64,000 nt of DNA from assembly GCA_037176845.1 (NCBI GenBank), contig JAYKXP010000048.1, forward strand, positions 248,001 through 312,000, written 5' to 3'. Position 1 is the first letter of the stretch; each line of letters begins with the position of its first letter. The notes beneath the pieces were generated by a model. The model was given only the letters and a program-made list of their open reading frames with translations. It ran no database searches and was not told where the DNA came from. The position numbers and the translations under genes are program-made. Source of the DNA: Paramarasmius palmivorus. Taxonomy: Eukaryota; Basidiomycota; Agaricomycetes; Agaricales; Marasmiaceae. This document shows, in pieces, positions 10,668 through 20,734 of the stretch.

Positions 10668-12242
10668 TCAGAACGTGTTGCTGTCGTTGGATCCATGACG
10701 GACTTGCTTGAGTAGCTGCACCAAATTTTCGCCCCCTTCAACACGATCAGCGAGGGAGATTGTAAAAGTCATCGTTGCTGGCCAACGGTGGCCAGTATCC
10801 ACGAGCCTCTGTGATATATCCATCAAGGTTTTGACAGTGTCCTTCAGCCGGATAGAGAGCCTACGCAATCCACGGCAAATCTTCAATAGCTCCACCACTC
10901 GGTCGACGTCAGATAAGACCGAATTGGGAAACTGGATGGTGAGGACCTTGAGATCCACCTCTGATATCCGGAGCATGTCCACAAAGGCTTCGGATGGCCA
11001 TTCTACTGGGATATTGCTGTTGAATCCACGTTTCACTGGGGTTACTACGACAGTCTGTAGCGCCGGAAGCCTGACCCTTTCAAGGAAGAGGGTGTAATCG
11101 TCGGGCTTCGAATAGCTGAGGGAGAGGTTGCGAACGTTGGATAGTTCAACCGTCGGGATTTGATGAAAACTGTCCTGTACGCCCACAGAGTCTAGGGTTA
11201 GGTTCGAGAGCTGTGTACACTGGGGGAATACGTGCTCGACTAACTGTGGGATTGAGGTAACACGCTGGATCGTTAAAGAATGGAGCTGACTGAATGGTAA
11301 TCCCTGACCAAACGGGATTGGATCCAGCATTCGCCCCGATTTTCCCAATACGGCAGCAGTCAGCATTGGGGCTGAAGCTGTAATGGCCTGGCTAAACCAA
11401 GGGACCCTGCCACGTATGTAATCCTTGCAGCAGAAATACTGGAGAGAAGTAAAGGTGACATCCTCTGGCGGGAGCATCCTATGGGAAGATAGACAAGTGA
11501 AGATCTCCCATGGAACACTGAATGTCAGTCGCCTCATCCGCCCTGCTTGGCGCATAACCATTGCGAATGCGTCTAATCCGTGGGTGCCGATGTGCATGGC
11601 ATACCGATCAGGCATATGGGCATCAGGGCCATACACCCATTTCCAGTATTGTCCATCCTTGATATGTATCCATAGTAGGCTGCCTCGAGAGTTCTTGAAA
11701 TGAAGTTCGAGGAGAGGTAGGATATTTCGTTTAAGACCGTAGATATCGAGTGATATCCGCTCCCACCACGCAGGCCGTGCAAGGACTATGCGCCTCCAGT
11801 ATAAACATACTTGTGAAAGATCGTGAACGGGGGTATCAATGGACTCGTGACTGATCCGAAGAGAACGATCTTTCGCCTGACAGTGAGTGAGATAGAGAAT
11901 GTATTCTAAAATCTCTGTGGGCAGCCTCCTAATCGGAGCGAGCCAGCTACGTCGCTGCTCGGCCTGCTGACAGAGGAGTCTTCGCTGGTTTTCGAGCTTG
12001 TCTACAATGCTACGGAGCTGTCGGAGCTCCTCGTCGTAACGCTGTATTTCGATTTCTTCTTGTTCGAGTAATGACTGCGTCTGAGAGGCTTCGGTAGCAG
12101 ACGGTGGGCGCTGAGAACGGAGAATTTCGTTTATGTCGGGCAGATATTTATGATGAGGGGTAAAGGTGTAGTGACATTTATCGCAAATGACTGTGGCAGA
12201 GACGGTATGTATGTCTGTTTCCTGGTCCATTGCTGATTCCAT
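10668..12242 (-). CDS. F-box-like protein with leucine-rich C-terminal half
   Basis: Uninterrupted frame of 524 residues. The N-terminal part has a CDKC pair and a coiled coil (EIQRYDEELRQLRSIVDKLE). It then has the mushroom F-box signature WLAPIRRLPTEILEYILYL at about residues 98-116. The rest is made of leucine-rich repeats of irregular length, as in many F-box proteins that present targets to SCF ubiquitin ligases (family knowledge; the target is unknown). An internal Met (MDQET, 12230) matches the start of the paralogue at 40681-42216, so translation may begin there. Agaricomycetes carry very many such genes, usually intron-poor as here. Confidence 0.8.
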   Translation of the reverse strand: MESAMDQETDIHTVSATVICDKCHYTFTPHHKYLPDINEILRSQRPPSATEASQTQSLLEQEEIEIQRYDEELRQLRSIVDKLENQRRLLCQQAEQRRSWLAPIRRLPTEILEYILYLTHCQAKDRSLRISHESIDTPVHDLSQVCLYWRRIVLARPAWWERISLDIYGLKRNILPLLELHFKNSRGSLLWIHIKDGQYWKWVYGPDAHMPDRYAMHIGTHGLDAFAMVMRQAGRMRRLTFSVPWEIFTCLSSHRMLPPEDVTFTSLQYFCCKDYIRGRVPWFSQAITASAPMLTAAVLGKSGRMLDPIPFGQGLPFSQLHSLTIQRVTSIPQLVEHVFPQCTQLSNLTLDSVGVQDSFHQIPTVELSNVRNLSLSYSKPDDYTLFLERVRLPALQTVVVTPVKRGFNSNIPVEWPSEAFVDMLRISEVDLKVLTIQFPNSVLSDVDRVVELLKICRGLRRLSIRLKDTVKTLMDISQRLVDTGHRWPATMTFTISLADRVEGGENLVQLLKQVRHGSNDSNTF

Positions 12243-13223
12243 TGTTCACCGCGGAAACGCGTCGCGGGAGAAGCAGCAAAACTAAACGAAGGAAAGGAGT
12301 TGAGTAAATAGAAGCTATGCAAAATATCTTAGACGCACCTTGGGTTCCTGTGAATTATACTTATCCTCAGGACGGTGGTGAGAGTCAAGAGCAAGGCTGA
12401 GGGCAACCGCGTTTTTTCAATACCCGTGATGTGAAACGTTTGTGACATGTCATCTGACTAGTCACTCTGACTCAGAACTCCGAGTTCATATCCTGTTCTG
12501 CGCAGCGACTATTGTTCGAAGTGGATGGCGACTGGTAAGTCTTTCCTAGCGTTTAGATAGTACGGGACTTGATGCTGAACTGTCACCTCAGAACGGTGGA
12601 AAAAGCTGCTTTGATCGTTGGTTCCCATTTCGAGGATTTGCGAGGGATTGAGGAGAAATATTGGAGAAATGTCATGAGTTAAAAGTGAGCGCTAGCACTA
12701 GCATTTTCGAGTTTGAACGTCTGAGTTTGGTGCAAGCCGATACGATATGTTTAGAACCAATTCAATATTTCTTGAAACCAGTTGCGTTGAAGGATAAGCT
12801 GTCGCACTACCTCTGCAGAAACCCCAGGGAATACAAGAATCGGACGTCTAGATCTGCGTCATCTTTTGTTGAGACAACTAGGGCTCAGGATACGTGTAAG
12901 TGCTCACCACAATTGGTTTCGTGTTCTTCATTCTTCACGTTAATCGCTTTTTCTTCCGTCTAGATCAATCAGCCCTCTGCCAGAATAACTTCCAAGGACT
13001 CGTCTCACTCTACGCGTGCTCATGGTACTTTAGATAAGCGACCAATGATGTACGCTCAGCGCTCAGCCGTTGTGCCTTTATCGAGAATAGTGCTTGCACA
13101 TGATTCGAGTATTTTCACCCGTCACGAGGGGATTAAGGTTATGTGGAGGTTACGTGAATCCAATGTACTTATAATTTTTCTCTGTCCAACAAAGCCAAAC
13201 CTCGTCTATATTTTAGACTCATT
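12243..13223. other. Intergenic region with a possible small spliced frame
   Basis: Good splice borders occur at ACTG/gtaagt near 12537 to CCTCAG near 12591, and at ACGT/gtaagt near 12897 to TCTAG near 12964. The second joins a basic frame (PREYKNRTSRSASSF) to a short end, YQSALCQNNF..., with TAA at 13035-13037. No start or domain is clear. It could be a diverged relic of the local family or a non-coding transcript. Confidence 0.3.
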
Positions 13224-14642
13224 ATGGACAACGTGTACAAACGATTCGAAACCAATCCAGAGAACGCCTGGCAATGGGAAGAAGAGAGTGACGATGCTTG
13301 GCTACGTAGGATCTGCGGCTCCAGTGACGTCCCGTTGCATAGCCAAACAGTAGAGCTTCTACGTGAATTGGGGGATTATCCGAACATAGAGGCTTGGAAG
13401 GAGAAGTTCCACGAGTATTTCGGTCGAAAACCCCGTTTGGACGAGGCAAAGTATGTCTATTCCACTGATTACTTGGCTCGTGTGTGACGCCTTGTCTGTA
13501 GATCAACGTCCACAAATGTGTCGAAGGACCGAGTGCCCACGCCGTGAGTCTCAATGTAAAATATTGGTTCTTGTTGCTCAAGATGTGTAAGGTTGGCACC
13601 AAGAAGCGGACCGCATCATCGTTATGACTACGAGCATCCAGAACAGGCCCTCGGACAGCTCAACCTTCGACCACCTCCAGCGACCTCGGCATCACTGGCG
13701 CCAAGGCTAGTCGAAGACACACCTTTAAGCTCAGCTATCCCAGGACCTGTATCGACATGCAGTGCAGCACACAAACCGTCCTGGGCATTATCACTAGCTG
13801 GCCCCTCGCCAACATCTTTGCGACTGGATCTGAGATCACAAACTGAAATTGAAGTCTCATGCAACACTGCCTCTCTCGATAACGCGCTTCGCGAGCTCTT
13901 GAACTCCAAGAACTCCGAAATCAGTCAACTTCAGGACGAGAAGTCATCATTAGCTGCAGAGAACGACCAATTACAAGAACAGCTCAACACCATTCAAGCA
14001 TTGATACTAGTCGCACAGCGGCTAACGGACACGACGAACGCACTCGATGCAGAAAGGGCGGAAGGCGGGACGCTGAAACAGGGGATGGAGGAAAAACTAG
14101 AGTCGTTGGCGAAGGAGCTGGCGGATGAAAGAGCAAGGGTTATAGGATTTGAACAAGTGATCGAAGGTGACGAACATTTGTCGTTGACTCTACTGCTTCA
14201 TTCATATGTTTCTCTAGGATTGAACGGTGAGATATCACAACTGCCTCGTACCACTCGTAGTCACGACCACCACGTAGGAGACAAAACCGCGATGAAGGCG
14301 GAGGTCGAGAATTTAGAAGCGTTGCTTCAGAGTGAGCTTCCTTACACTCTTCTCGACCAATGGCTGACCATGCCGGCTAGAGGCATGGAGGGAGAACACC
14401 GAATTACATTGTTAGAATGTTCTTCTCCAAACCAAGAGTATCACTTATGTGCAGTTTCAGTGGTAGATTCTCGAAGACAAGAACACGTCAACATAGAACA
14501 AAAGGCCAGTAAGTGGAACTGAATACCAAATCGCAGTTCGCCATTAAACCATCCTGTAGTCGAAGAATTGGTAGCTCAGTTCAACGTAGATCTCGCTGGG
14601 ATGCAAGAACGTTTCAGCAACTTGCAAGGATGGCTGAGATAG
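13224..14642 (+). CDS. VYERY-head coiled-coil protein with microexons, copy A3
   Basis: The head reads DNVYKRFETNPENAWQWEEE then DDAWLRRICG and IEAWKEKFHEYF. Exon 1 runs to about 13451, a short exon from about 13501 ends at PTP, and a long exon from about 13591 carries a Pro/Ser linker and a coiled coil (LRELLNSKNSEISQLQDEKS) that ends at GFEQVIEG. Four symmetric phase-1 exons follow: 9 nt (14218-14226), 54 nt (14278-14331), 30 nt (14381-14410, AWRENTELH) and 48 nt (14461-14508). The final exon encodes VAQFNVDLAGMQERF and stops at 14640-14642. The 30-nt peptide aligns with SWKENVKLR of B3. Function unknown. Upstream 5' exons cannot be excluded. Confidence 0.7.
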
Positions 14643-15151
14643 AACCTCTCCCCAAACGAAGGAGGTTGGATTGAGAATCAATGTTACTCCGATTGATGAT
14701 TCCAATAACAATTGAGTATCTGATCATTGTAAATGGCACTCCACAATAGTATCGCGAACCGTCCCTGCCAACTCTAGTAAGTCGGCAGGGTTGTTTAACA
14801 GGGCCGTCTAGCTAGAGAGGTACATCCTCTGTTGCTATTCAATAGTCCAGCTAGAGAAGTGATACAGCAGGGAACTATACGTGTAAATGAGCGTCGGGAT
14901 AATACATGAGGAATTATAAAAATATCATAAAGGAGTGTACAGGTTACAAGGTACTAAACTACGATTATAAGAGTGCTAACGAACGTACAGGTTAGGACTA
15001 ATCGATACACTAAACGGAAAGAAACAACTCGAGACCAAGCTCGCAGTCCACCAATACACAAGCGAACACGAAAGTTCAACTAACACGCAAGTAAACCATT
15101 TAGAATCAATGAAAAGAGTTACCATCACAATGTCCCACAGCTATATCCCTA
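14643..15151. other. Intergenic; contains the left end of the duplicated cassette
   Basis: No gene is seen. From about 14875 the sequence matches the stretch starting near 31276 (shared AGCGTCGGGAT, CGAACGTACAGGTTA-like and GAGACCAAGCTCGCAGT blocks). The duplication therefore includes the 3' flank of the HNH-like gene. Confidence 0.6.
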
Positions 15152-17256
15152 CTACTGCTTCATCTTCTTCTTAGGCAGGTATTCGCCCGAACCATCACCA
15201 GACTCATCCGAAGGATCCTCCACCTGAGCTCGCGAGCTGCCACCTCCGAGCCGAGCCCTGCTCGAACCAGCAGAGGTCGTAGAACGTGCTCCGGGACCGT
15301 GACCAGCCATAATCCGGGTGGTACTATTCGTGGTGCCACCAGAACCCGTAGATCGACCTGCAACCGAACCTCTCCCAAGCCTAGTGGAACGCCGTACAGG
15401 TACTTGCACGTCCTGTGGATCTTGGGTTGAACTTTGCCCAAGGCGGATGTCAGCACCACTGTTGTTCACAGTACGAGCCCTTGGAGGATTGGCCGCGAAC
15501 AGAGGAGGTTGCGTGGACGTGCTTGTATCGTGTCTGGGTTCTGATGCCGTGTCTGTGGTTAACATGGACGGACGAGCTGGTAGGAGAGTGACCTTTTCCC
15601 CGTACTTTCGTTTTCCCAACCAACCTGGAAAGGGCAACGGTGATCCCAACCTATTCTGAGGTGTTGGTGAAGATCCAGGAGCGGAACCAGGTGACGAATC
15701 GCGAACATAACCTGTGTCGGTCATTGCGGCCTGGCGTCTTCCACCTCTGGGTAAACCATGCCCACTGTCTCGATTGGGCCTCTCAAAGAGAGGCGCAGAC
15801 AGTGTCGACTTGGCACCGCGTCCAGGATTACGACGCTGACTATAATCATCGATATCTCCGTCGGCAACCGAAGAACCTGCGACGATGGACTGAGGCGGAC
15901 CTGGAGGAACGACAGTCGACTCTGTGTCGCCGACAACAGGAGGAGCTTCTCGTTGGCCGTCCTCTCCTTCAGGTTCGTCGTCTGAAGAATCGGCATAGTC
16001 GTAGTTTCCCGGGTTTTCCATAACCCCTGGAAAACGCAGAGGCTGCTTTCCTTTGTCTGGTCGTTGCACTACATTATCGTCGGATGACCTGTCTGTGCCC
16101 TCATCCTCATCCTCATCCTTGCCATCGCTCTCACCCTCGTTTTCGTCTTTGCCCTCGTACCTCCTTATCTTCTTCCAGTCGTAAATTCCATCACCGCGTT
16201 CGTATGTCGGCTTCCACTGGCACCTTGGACCGGTGTAGTCATCTCCCATCCATATGCTGGCAATACTACCGATTGTCGCAATTCGATTGTCCCTTTGGTT
16301 CAGTTCGAAACGTGCTCCGTCGGAAAGAAGAGAGACCTTTTGAGCAGCATTCAAGGTCATATAGAATGGGTGAATATGACTTTCAATATTTGCAAGCTGC
16401 ACCTGGTCGTACGGAGCGCTGCACTCGATGTAACCACTGTCATTGGCGTATTTGTCATCTCCACCTACAACGCTCGCCTCGTTGAGCTTCTTGACGAAGA
16501 TTGATCGTTCATTATTGAAACGAAGCGGAACAAAGGTGTAAGTCCAGAATTCGTTCTCTGGAAGTGTGAAGGCCTGTTGAAAATCTGAAAACAATTTCTA
16601 ATCAAACAGCCAAGAGCCTTGCTTTGTCAAAGGGGAGTTTTTCTCCTTCTATTTCGTTCGAAGCATAGCTCAAAATGTCATCGAGAACGTCCGCTGTTGG
16701 AATGAGCATGAAAGCGCCATTGTCAAATGCCCTGTGATAGCTGGTAGACACTGAACGTCTGTTAAGGAACATTATCGCGACATGGAAACTTATCTACTCA
16801 CTGACTCCAATATTATCCACCGCATCGACGTCGATTTCCTTTAGCCAGTGAGGTTTCAAATGAGCCAGCTAAGAGATTATCAGAGATGGGGCGACACGGA
16901 ACTTCTGAATCAATACTCACAAGCGCCTCTGGTGAGCTTCTCCTCGCTGCATGAAAGAAGTCGTTATCATGATTGTTGCGAAAGCTTTCCCGGATCAGTG
17001 TGCAGCGTTTCCCGTAACGAGAAGTGTCGACAACTCTTTGCTTGATCGTGTCATTAAGAGTGCCCCTTCGATTTGCATTACTCGCTTCCCATTCGCGTCC
17101 TACTGCCCTTGGATCCGGAGAACCATCTTGTTTGTCAGAGCTGGTGCCAGGGACATACGAGGAGACCTCATCCTCGGAGCGACGGGGTTCGTTGTAATAT
17201 GGACTTTCGGCGAGGGATCGGGTCGGTTTACTTGCACGGGACGGCCGTTCGGTCAT
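15152..17256 (-). CDS. HNH-like nuclease-domain protein with long disordered tail, copy 1
   Basis: The N-terminal half fits the fungal HNH_2-type pattern: a basic strand SRYGKRC, then AHLKPHW, then DNIGV, then YHRAFDNGAFMLIP. The His, Asn and His of these blocks line up with the candidate catalytic H-N-H residues, and all three are also present in copy 2. A conserved module follows (FTLPENEFWTYTFVPLRFNN, IFVKKLNE), then about 330 residues of acidic, Ser/Pro-rich disorder ending EYLPKKKMKQ. Introns join at EAL/LAH, GV/MSTS (phase 1) and FDK/AFTLP. The last intron, 16574-16622, appears to use a GC donor (AAA/gcaagg). The cassette partner is divergently transcribed from a 239-base promoter region. 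Nuclease activity is inference from motifs. Confidence 0.65.
16574..16622 (-). other. Probable GC-AG intron
   Basis: The paralogue has a GT-AG intron between FDE and VFKLP at the homologous site. Here the only join that keeps FDK/AFTLP in frame is a 49-nt intron beginning gcaagg and ending caacag. GC donors with this context are a known minor class. Confidence 0.55.
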
Positions 17257-17495
17257 GAGAGATAATGGTGTCAGAACCTAGAGTATACTGTCCTTGTTGG
17301 GTTTAAATATTCATCTTGGGTTGAGGCCACGGGCCACAGGCCACAGATCATCGCAGACAATAGATGCATGTTGGTGGAAAGGTATCAAGGCGCGTCAGGT
17401 CACATTATGTGACTCATTGTTCGGAAACACGTGTGTGTTGAATTGGCTTGTGACAGACTCGTCATGTAACGTAACACCCTTTCCTCTCGACTACG
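17257..17495. promoter_or_regulatory. Bidirectional promoter region, cassette copy 1
   Basis: The HNH-like gene (ATG 17256, -) and its partner (ATG 17496, +) diverge from these 239 bases. A TGACTCA (AP-1/Gcn4-type) site lies at 17410-17416 and a CACGTG E-box at 17428-17433, 18 bases apart start to start. The same pair with nearly the same spacing is found at 33821 and 33840 in copy 2, although the flanks have diverged. Confidence 0.55.
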
Positions 17496-18677
17496 ATGTC
17501 GACTACAACCACCTTTCACAAGCTCCCACTGCTGAGCCAACTTACCGCTTGCGAATCCGGAGTGCATGATCCTATCGAAAGGTTCTATCTGAATCCTGTA
17601 GACACTGAATGTAAAGCGGAAGGCCCAGTGAGTAGCTATTCCTCTGCTTCCTGTCATGGTCTAATATGGTGTAGTCGTACGGCCCTGAATATTGTATGGG
17701 AATGAATTATAGGGAACTACAGCTAAAGATGGCACCCAACATTGTATATGGTGCGTTCACTTACTGTCTTACTCTAGCCATAATCTTCATTCCCGTCTCA
17801 GTTCGGTCCAGTGTGAAGAGATTATTGGAAAAACAAAAGCTGGCTTTGATACCTACGGAGGAAGTCGTGGACAAGCTTCTCAATCTCCAACAACGCAATC
17901 TGAGGTGCAAATTACACGAGAGAATACGAGATATTGAGGTAAGCGTCGGCTTTGTGGTATCGCGACAATTCTAACCTCTACTTACAATAGGTCCTTCCAC
18001 AACGAGAACAGGAATATCGTATACGAACATTCGAGTTGGATATCCCACTATCTATCATATCATCTGATGGCTGCCGCCAAACATATCATTCACCGTTCCA
18101 TAACTTGCCTCACGTCCGCTCGTCGGCTCACCCCATTCTCGTCGTCCGCAACGCCGCTCGGGCCATTTTTAATTATACCCGACGAGGACGGCCGTATGAG
18201 AATATCGTAGACGCCAAAGTGATCGAGATTCGAATGGAGTGGTCCTCAGCACCCCGATCGTTCGCTTATAAACCTGACTGGCAAGAGTTAACGCATCCCT
18301 TCGAGCGGACAGACAATATCGTGGCGGACATCCTTGATCCCAAGAAGGACGAGTCCGTTCCCGACCTCATCCCCGATACATCTTCTTCGTCATCGGAGAG
18401 CAGCCTTGACACGGAATTGGCACTACATCCCGAGGAGTGGATACAAAATCCTGGCACTCAACGCTGGACGAAAAGGATACGGAAGATAATAGGCCGCAAC
18501 CTACCCTTCGAGGAGGAGATTACAAATGATAAGCAGCTCAAGGGGTATGCGAAAGAGAGGTGTAGGCCTTTTGACGAAGTAATGCGCACCAGTCGGGTAT
18601 CGGTTCGATTTGAGCCATACCTGCGGCGCAAGCCTACTTTGCGGGTGAGGGATGATATATCTATTTGGTTTATATAG
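17496..18677 (+). CDS. Unknown cassette partner protein, copy 1
   Basis: No known family recognised. It opens with a conserved segment (LPLLSQLTACESG, DPIERFYLNP), then a helix beginning RSSVKRLLEKQKLALIPTEE. The C-terminal third is the best conserved part: LTHPFERTDNIVADILDPKK, a Ser-rich acidic run (DTSSSSSESSLDTE), EEWIQNPGT, KIIGRNLPFEEE and SVRFEPYLRRKPTLR. Exons join at about 17627/17675, 17750/17800 and 17939/17992. It is divergent from the HNH-like gene in both cassette copies, which suggests the two work together. The basic C-terminus could bind nucleic acid, but that is a guess. Confidence 0.72.
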
Positions 18678-19029
18678 CACATCTCTAGATTATGGACACT
18701 GGATTCAAGGATACCCATTGTAGCATTAGTACCCGTAGACCATGTATCATTAGTTGTACTGTTATGCGATCACATTCTCTTCCACTACCTTACAGAGACG
18801 AGATGCCGAGGCGAAACAGACTAGGCTTGCTTTCTACCATCACAACCAAATTACCTCTTCCTCGTTTCTGGCACCTCAATCACTGGAAGTTGACTGGAAA
18901 ACGTGACTCCGCAGAGGATTGCTTTGGGTAGCCCCTAGGTATTTCAGACATGCTCGAAATTTGTGCACCGCATTCGCCTCTTCGAGTCGAACCCCCATCA
19001 TCTCTGCTATGTCGCACAGATCTTTTGCA
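18678..19029. other. Intergenic within cassette, nearly identical to copy 2
   Basis: No gene. The sequence is almost the same as 35089-35459, with scattered substitutions and small indels. Such similarity in non-coding DNA points to recent sequence exchange. Confidence 0.6.
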
Positions 19030-19614
19030 ATGCCTGCTACTGCTGCTACCAAATTCGATATCTTCACCTTTGAAGCCATTGTCGATGGTGTCGAGGTACA
19101 TTTGTCCCAGCCCCGTACCAGTAAATGGTTTCTGACCCCCTTTTTTTAGCTGTCCAAAAGGGACGAAATAGACGACATTGTCGACATGTACGGCGACTTT
19201 GAAGACGATGTTCAAAGTGAGTCCTCGTCTGAATCTTCTGGATTCGAGTTCGAGGACGTCGAGGAGATGGAGATGGTGTTAGATGCGTTCGTTGATACTA
19301 ACAAGACCTCTGAGGTCTACGAGTCTTTCTTCCATCACGTAGACCAGCTTGTCGAATTCGAAGACTTCAACCCTCAAATTTCCTTCAAGACTGCAAGCTC
19401 TACCCCTTCTATCCTCGTCGTTCCACCTTCGCCCAAGAAGAAGACCAGCAAATCGCCTTTCCCTGTGCCCAACATACCGCTACCCCCTATTCCCAACACC
19501 AAGTCTCAACATCAAAAAGAAAACATCAAGCTACGGTCCTCGTCTTCAAAACGTGAACGAAGAATCACACCGCTGCCTTTGCTCGAGGTGATGCTCTCAA
19601 CTGGGCGGCGGTGA
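19030..19614 (+). CDS. Small acidic/Ser-rich cassette protein, copy 1
   Basis: Two exons: MPATAATKFDIFTFEAIVDG then VE, an intron of about 56 nt with a T-rich 3' end, then LSKRDEIDDIVDMYGDFEDD. An acidic stretch (SESSSESSGFEFEDVEEMEM) and a helix around FFHHVDQLVEFEDFNP follow. The C-terminus is Pro/Lys-rich (PPSPKKKTSKSPF, IPLPPIPNTK) and ends VMLSTGRR. The start is chosen because the upstream in-frame ATG (MSHRSFA) is ATA in copy 2. Unknown role. The charge pattern (acidic middle, basic disordered tail) fits a scaffold or chaperone-like binding protein, but this is inference. Confidence 0.72.
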
Positions 19615-20734
19615 AGGTTTGCTTCGTTCAACCTTCTGCCCTCTTCATGCCCCTACTTGTCACGGCCGTTCATCATCTCTGGATCACTATGGGCTGTGTT
19701 CTCGTTCTGTTGTTCATGATTGTTTAGGTTTTCTCGATCTCCGAAAGACTTCATACTAGACCGGTCAGGTCAGCAAGGTGCGTCTTTCGCGGCCGTAACT
19801 TGGCCATTCTGTGGCTGACATCGCACTGCCTAGATGAACGACTAGTTGTCACAAGCTCTCGCTAATTCGGTCATACGAACACATGCTCGGTGTGCCAGGA
19901 CATAACACCCAGTTGTGTTCATTAGGTACGCTTCGCTTCTACCCTATTCGCTGATGTGAATCTTATTCTGTCATCTTCAAAGAACATTCAGCTCTCAGAA
20001 TTATTGGAATGTTTACTGCGGCAAGACGCTGTCAACAACTCAAGCTTCGACCTTCATGTTTTATATTCAGGCGGCTAAGGTTCCAAAGTTCAACGGGGTA
20101 CTTTACTAGTATGAAAGGCTGTTATATTTGTCTTGGGTGTTACGATTGAAATGTCATTCATATGGTTGCTACCGTTGTATTCTCCCCAATGAAACCTTGT
20201 ATGTATTTTTAATCGAGTTTTTTTGTTGTACAGCCCGCCTCACTCATGACGCCGATGATGGTGAGCAGAAATTGCCTGCCGCTGCTTTACTCTCAACTTG
20301 TATACTCTCCGCTGCTACCATTCCCAATGGAACATCTTACTGGAATGATCAGGTATAAGGACTATTTATTTGGTTCGAAGGAAGATACCTGGGCAGTGGA
20401 ACAGACTCGGCTTGAGGAAGGTATGCGAACAAGACACCCTTCATCTTCCAAGCTCTTTGGCCCATTTCCTAGGTTGGCATGAATACCAGAGGCTCTATGA
20501 AAAGGGGATGGAGTTCATGCCGTTAGGCATGGTGGCCTAGTCGATAAGCTTGGCACTCAGACGGTAGGATTGTAACGGCGAGTTCTGAGCATGACGGTCA
20601 ACGATAGTAGCACGGGATGCTAGGGATCATGATGGTACGCTTCGCCATTTTTTCGGTGTTTCGAGCTTTACTAACATGGACTTTAGACGGTTTTGCTCGA
20701 TAATCTGGCCTCTTCCGGGTGTAAGATCATCGAC
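19615..20734. other. Intergenic, no supported gene
   Basis: Similarity to the other cassette copy fades within about 100 bases. Short open frames at 20128-20482 lack domains and good splice joins. Confidence 0.4.

Larger units (their letters stand above)
14875..19615. repeat. Three-gene cassette, copy 1 (direct repeat)
   Basis: About 4.7 kb containing an HNH-like gene (-), an unknown gene (+) and an acidic-protein gene (+). Gene order, orientation and intron positions match 31276-36040. The right-hand 1 kb is nearly identical between copies, including non-coding DNA. The left part is much more diverged. Confidence 0.85.
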
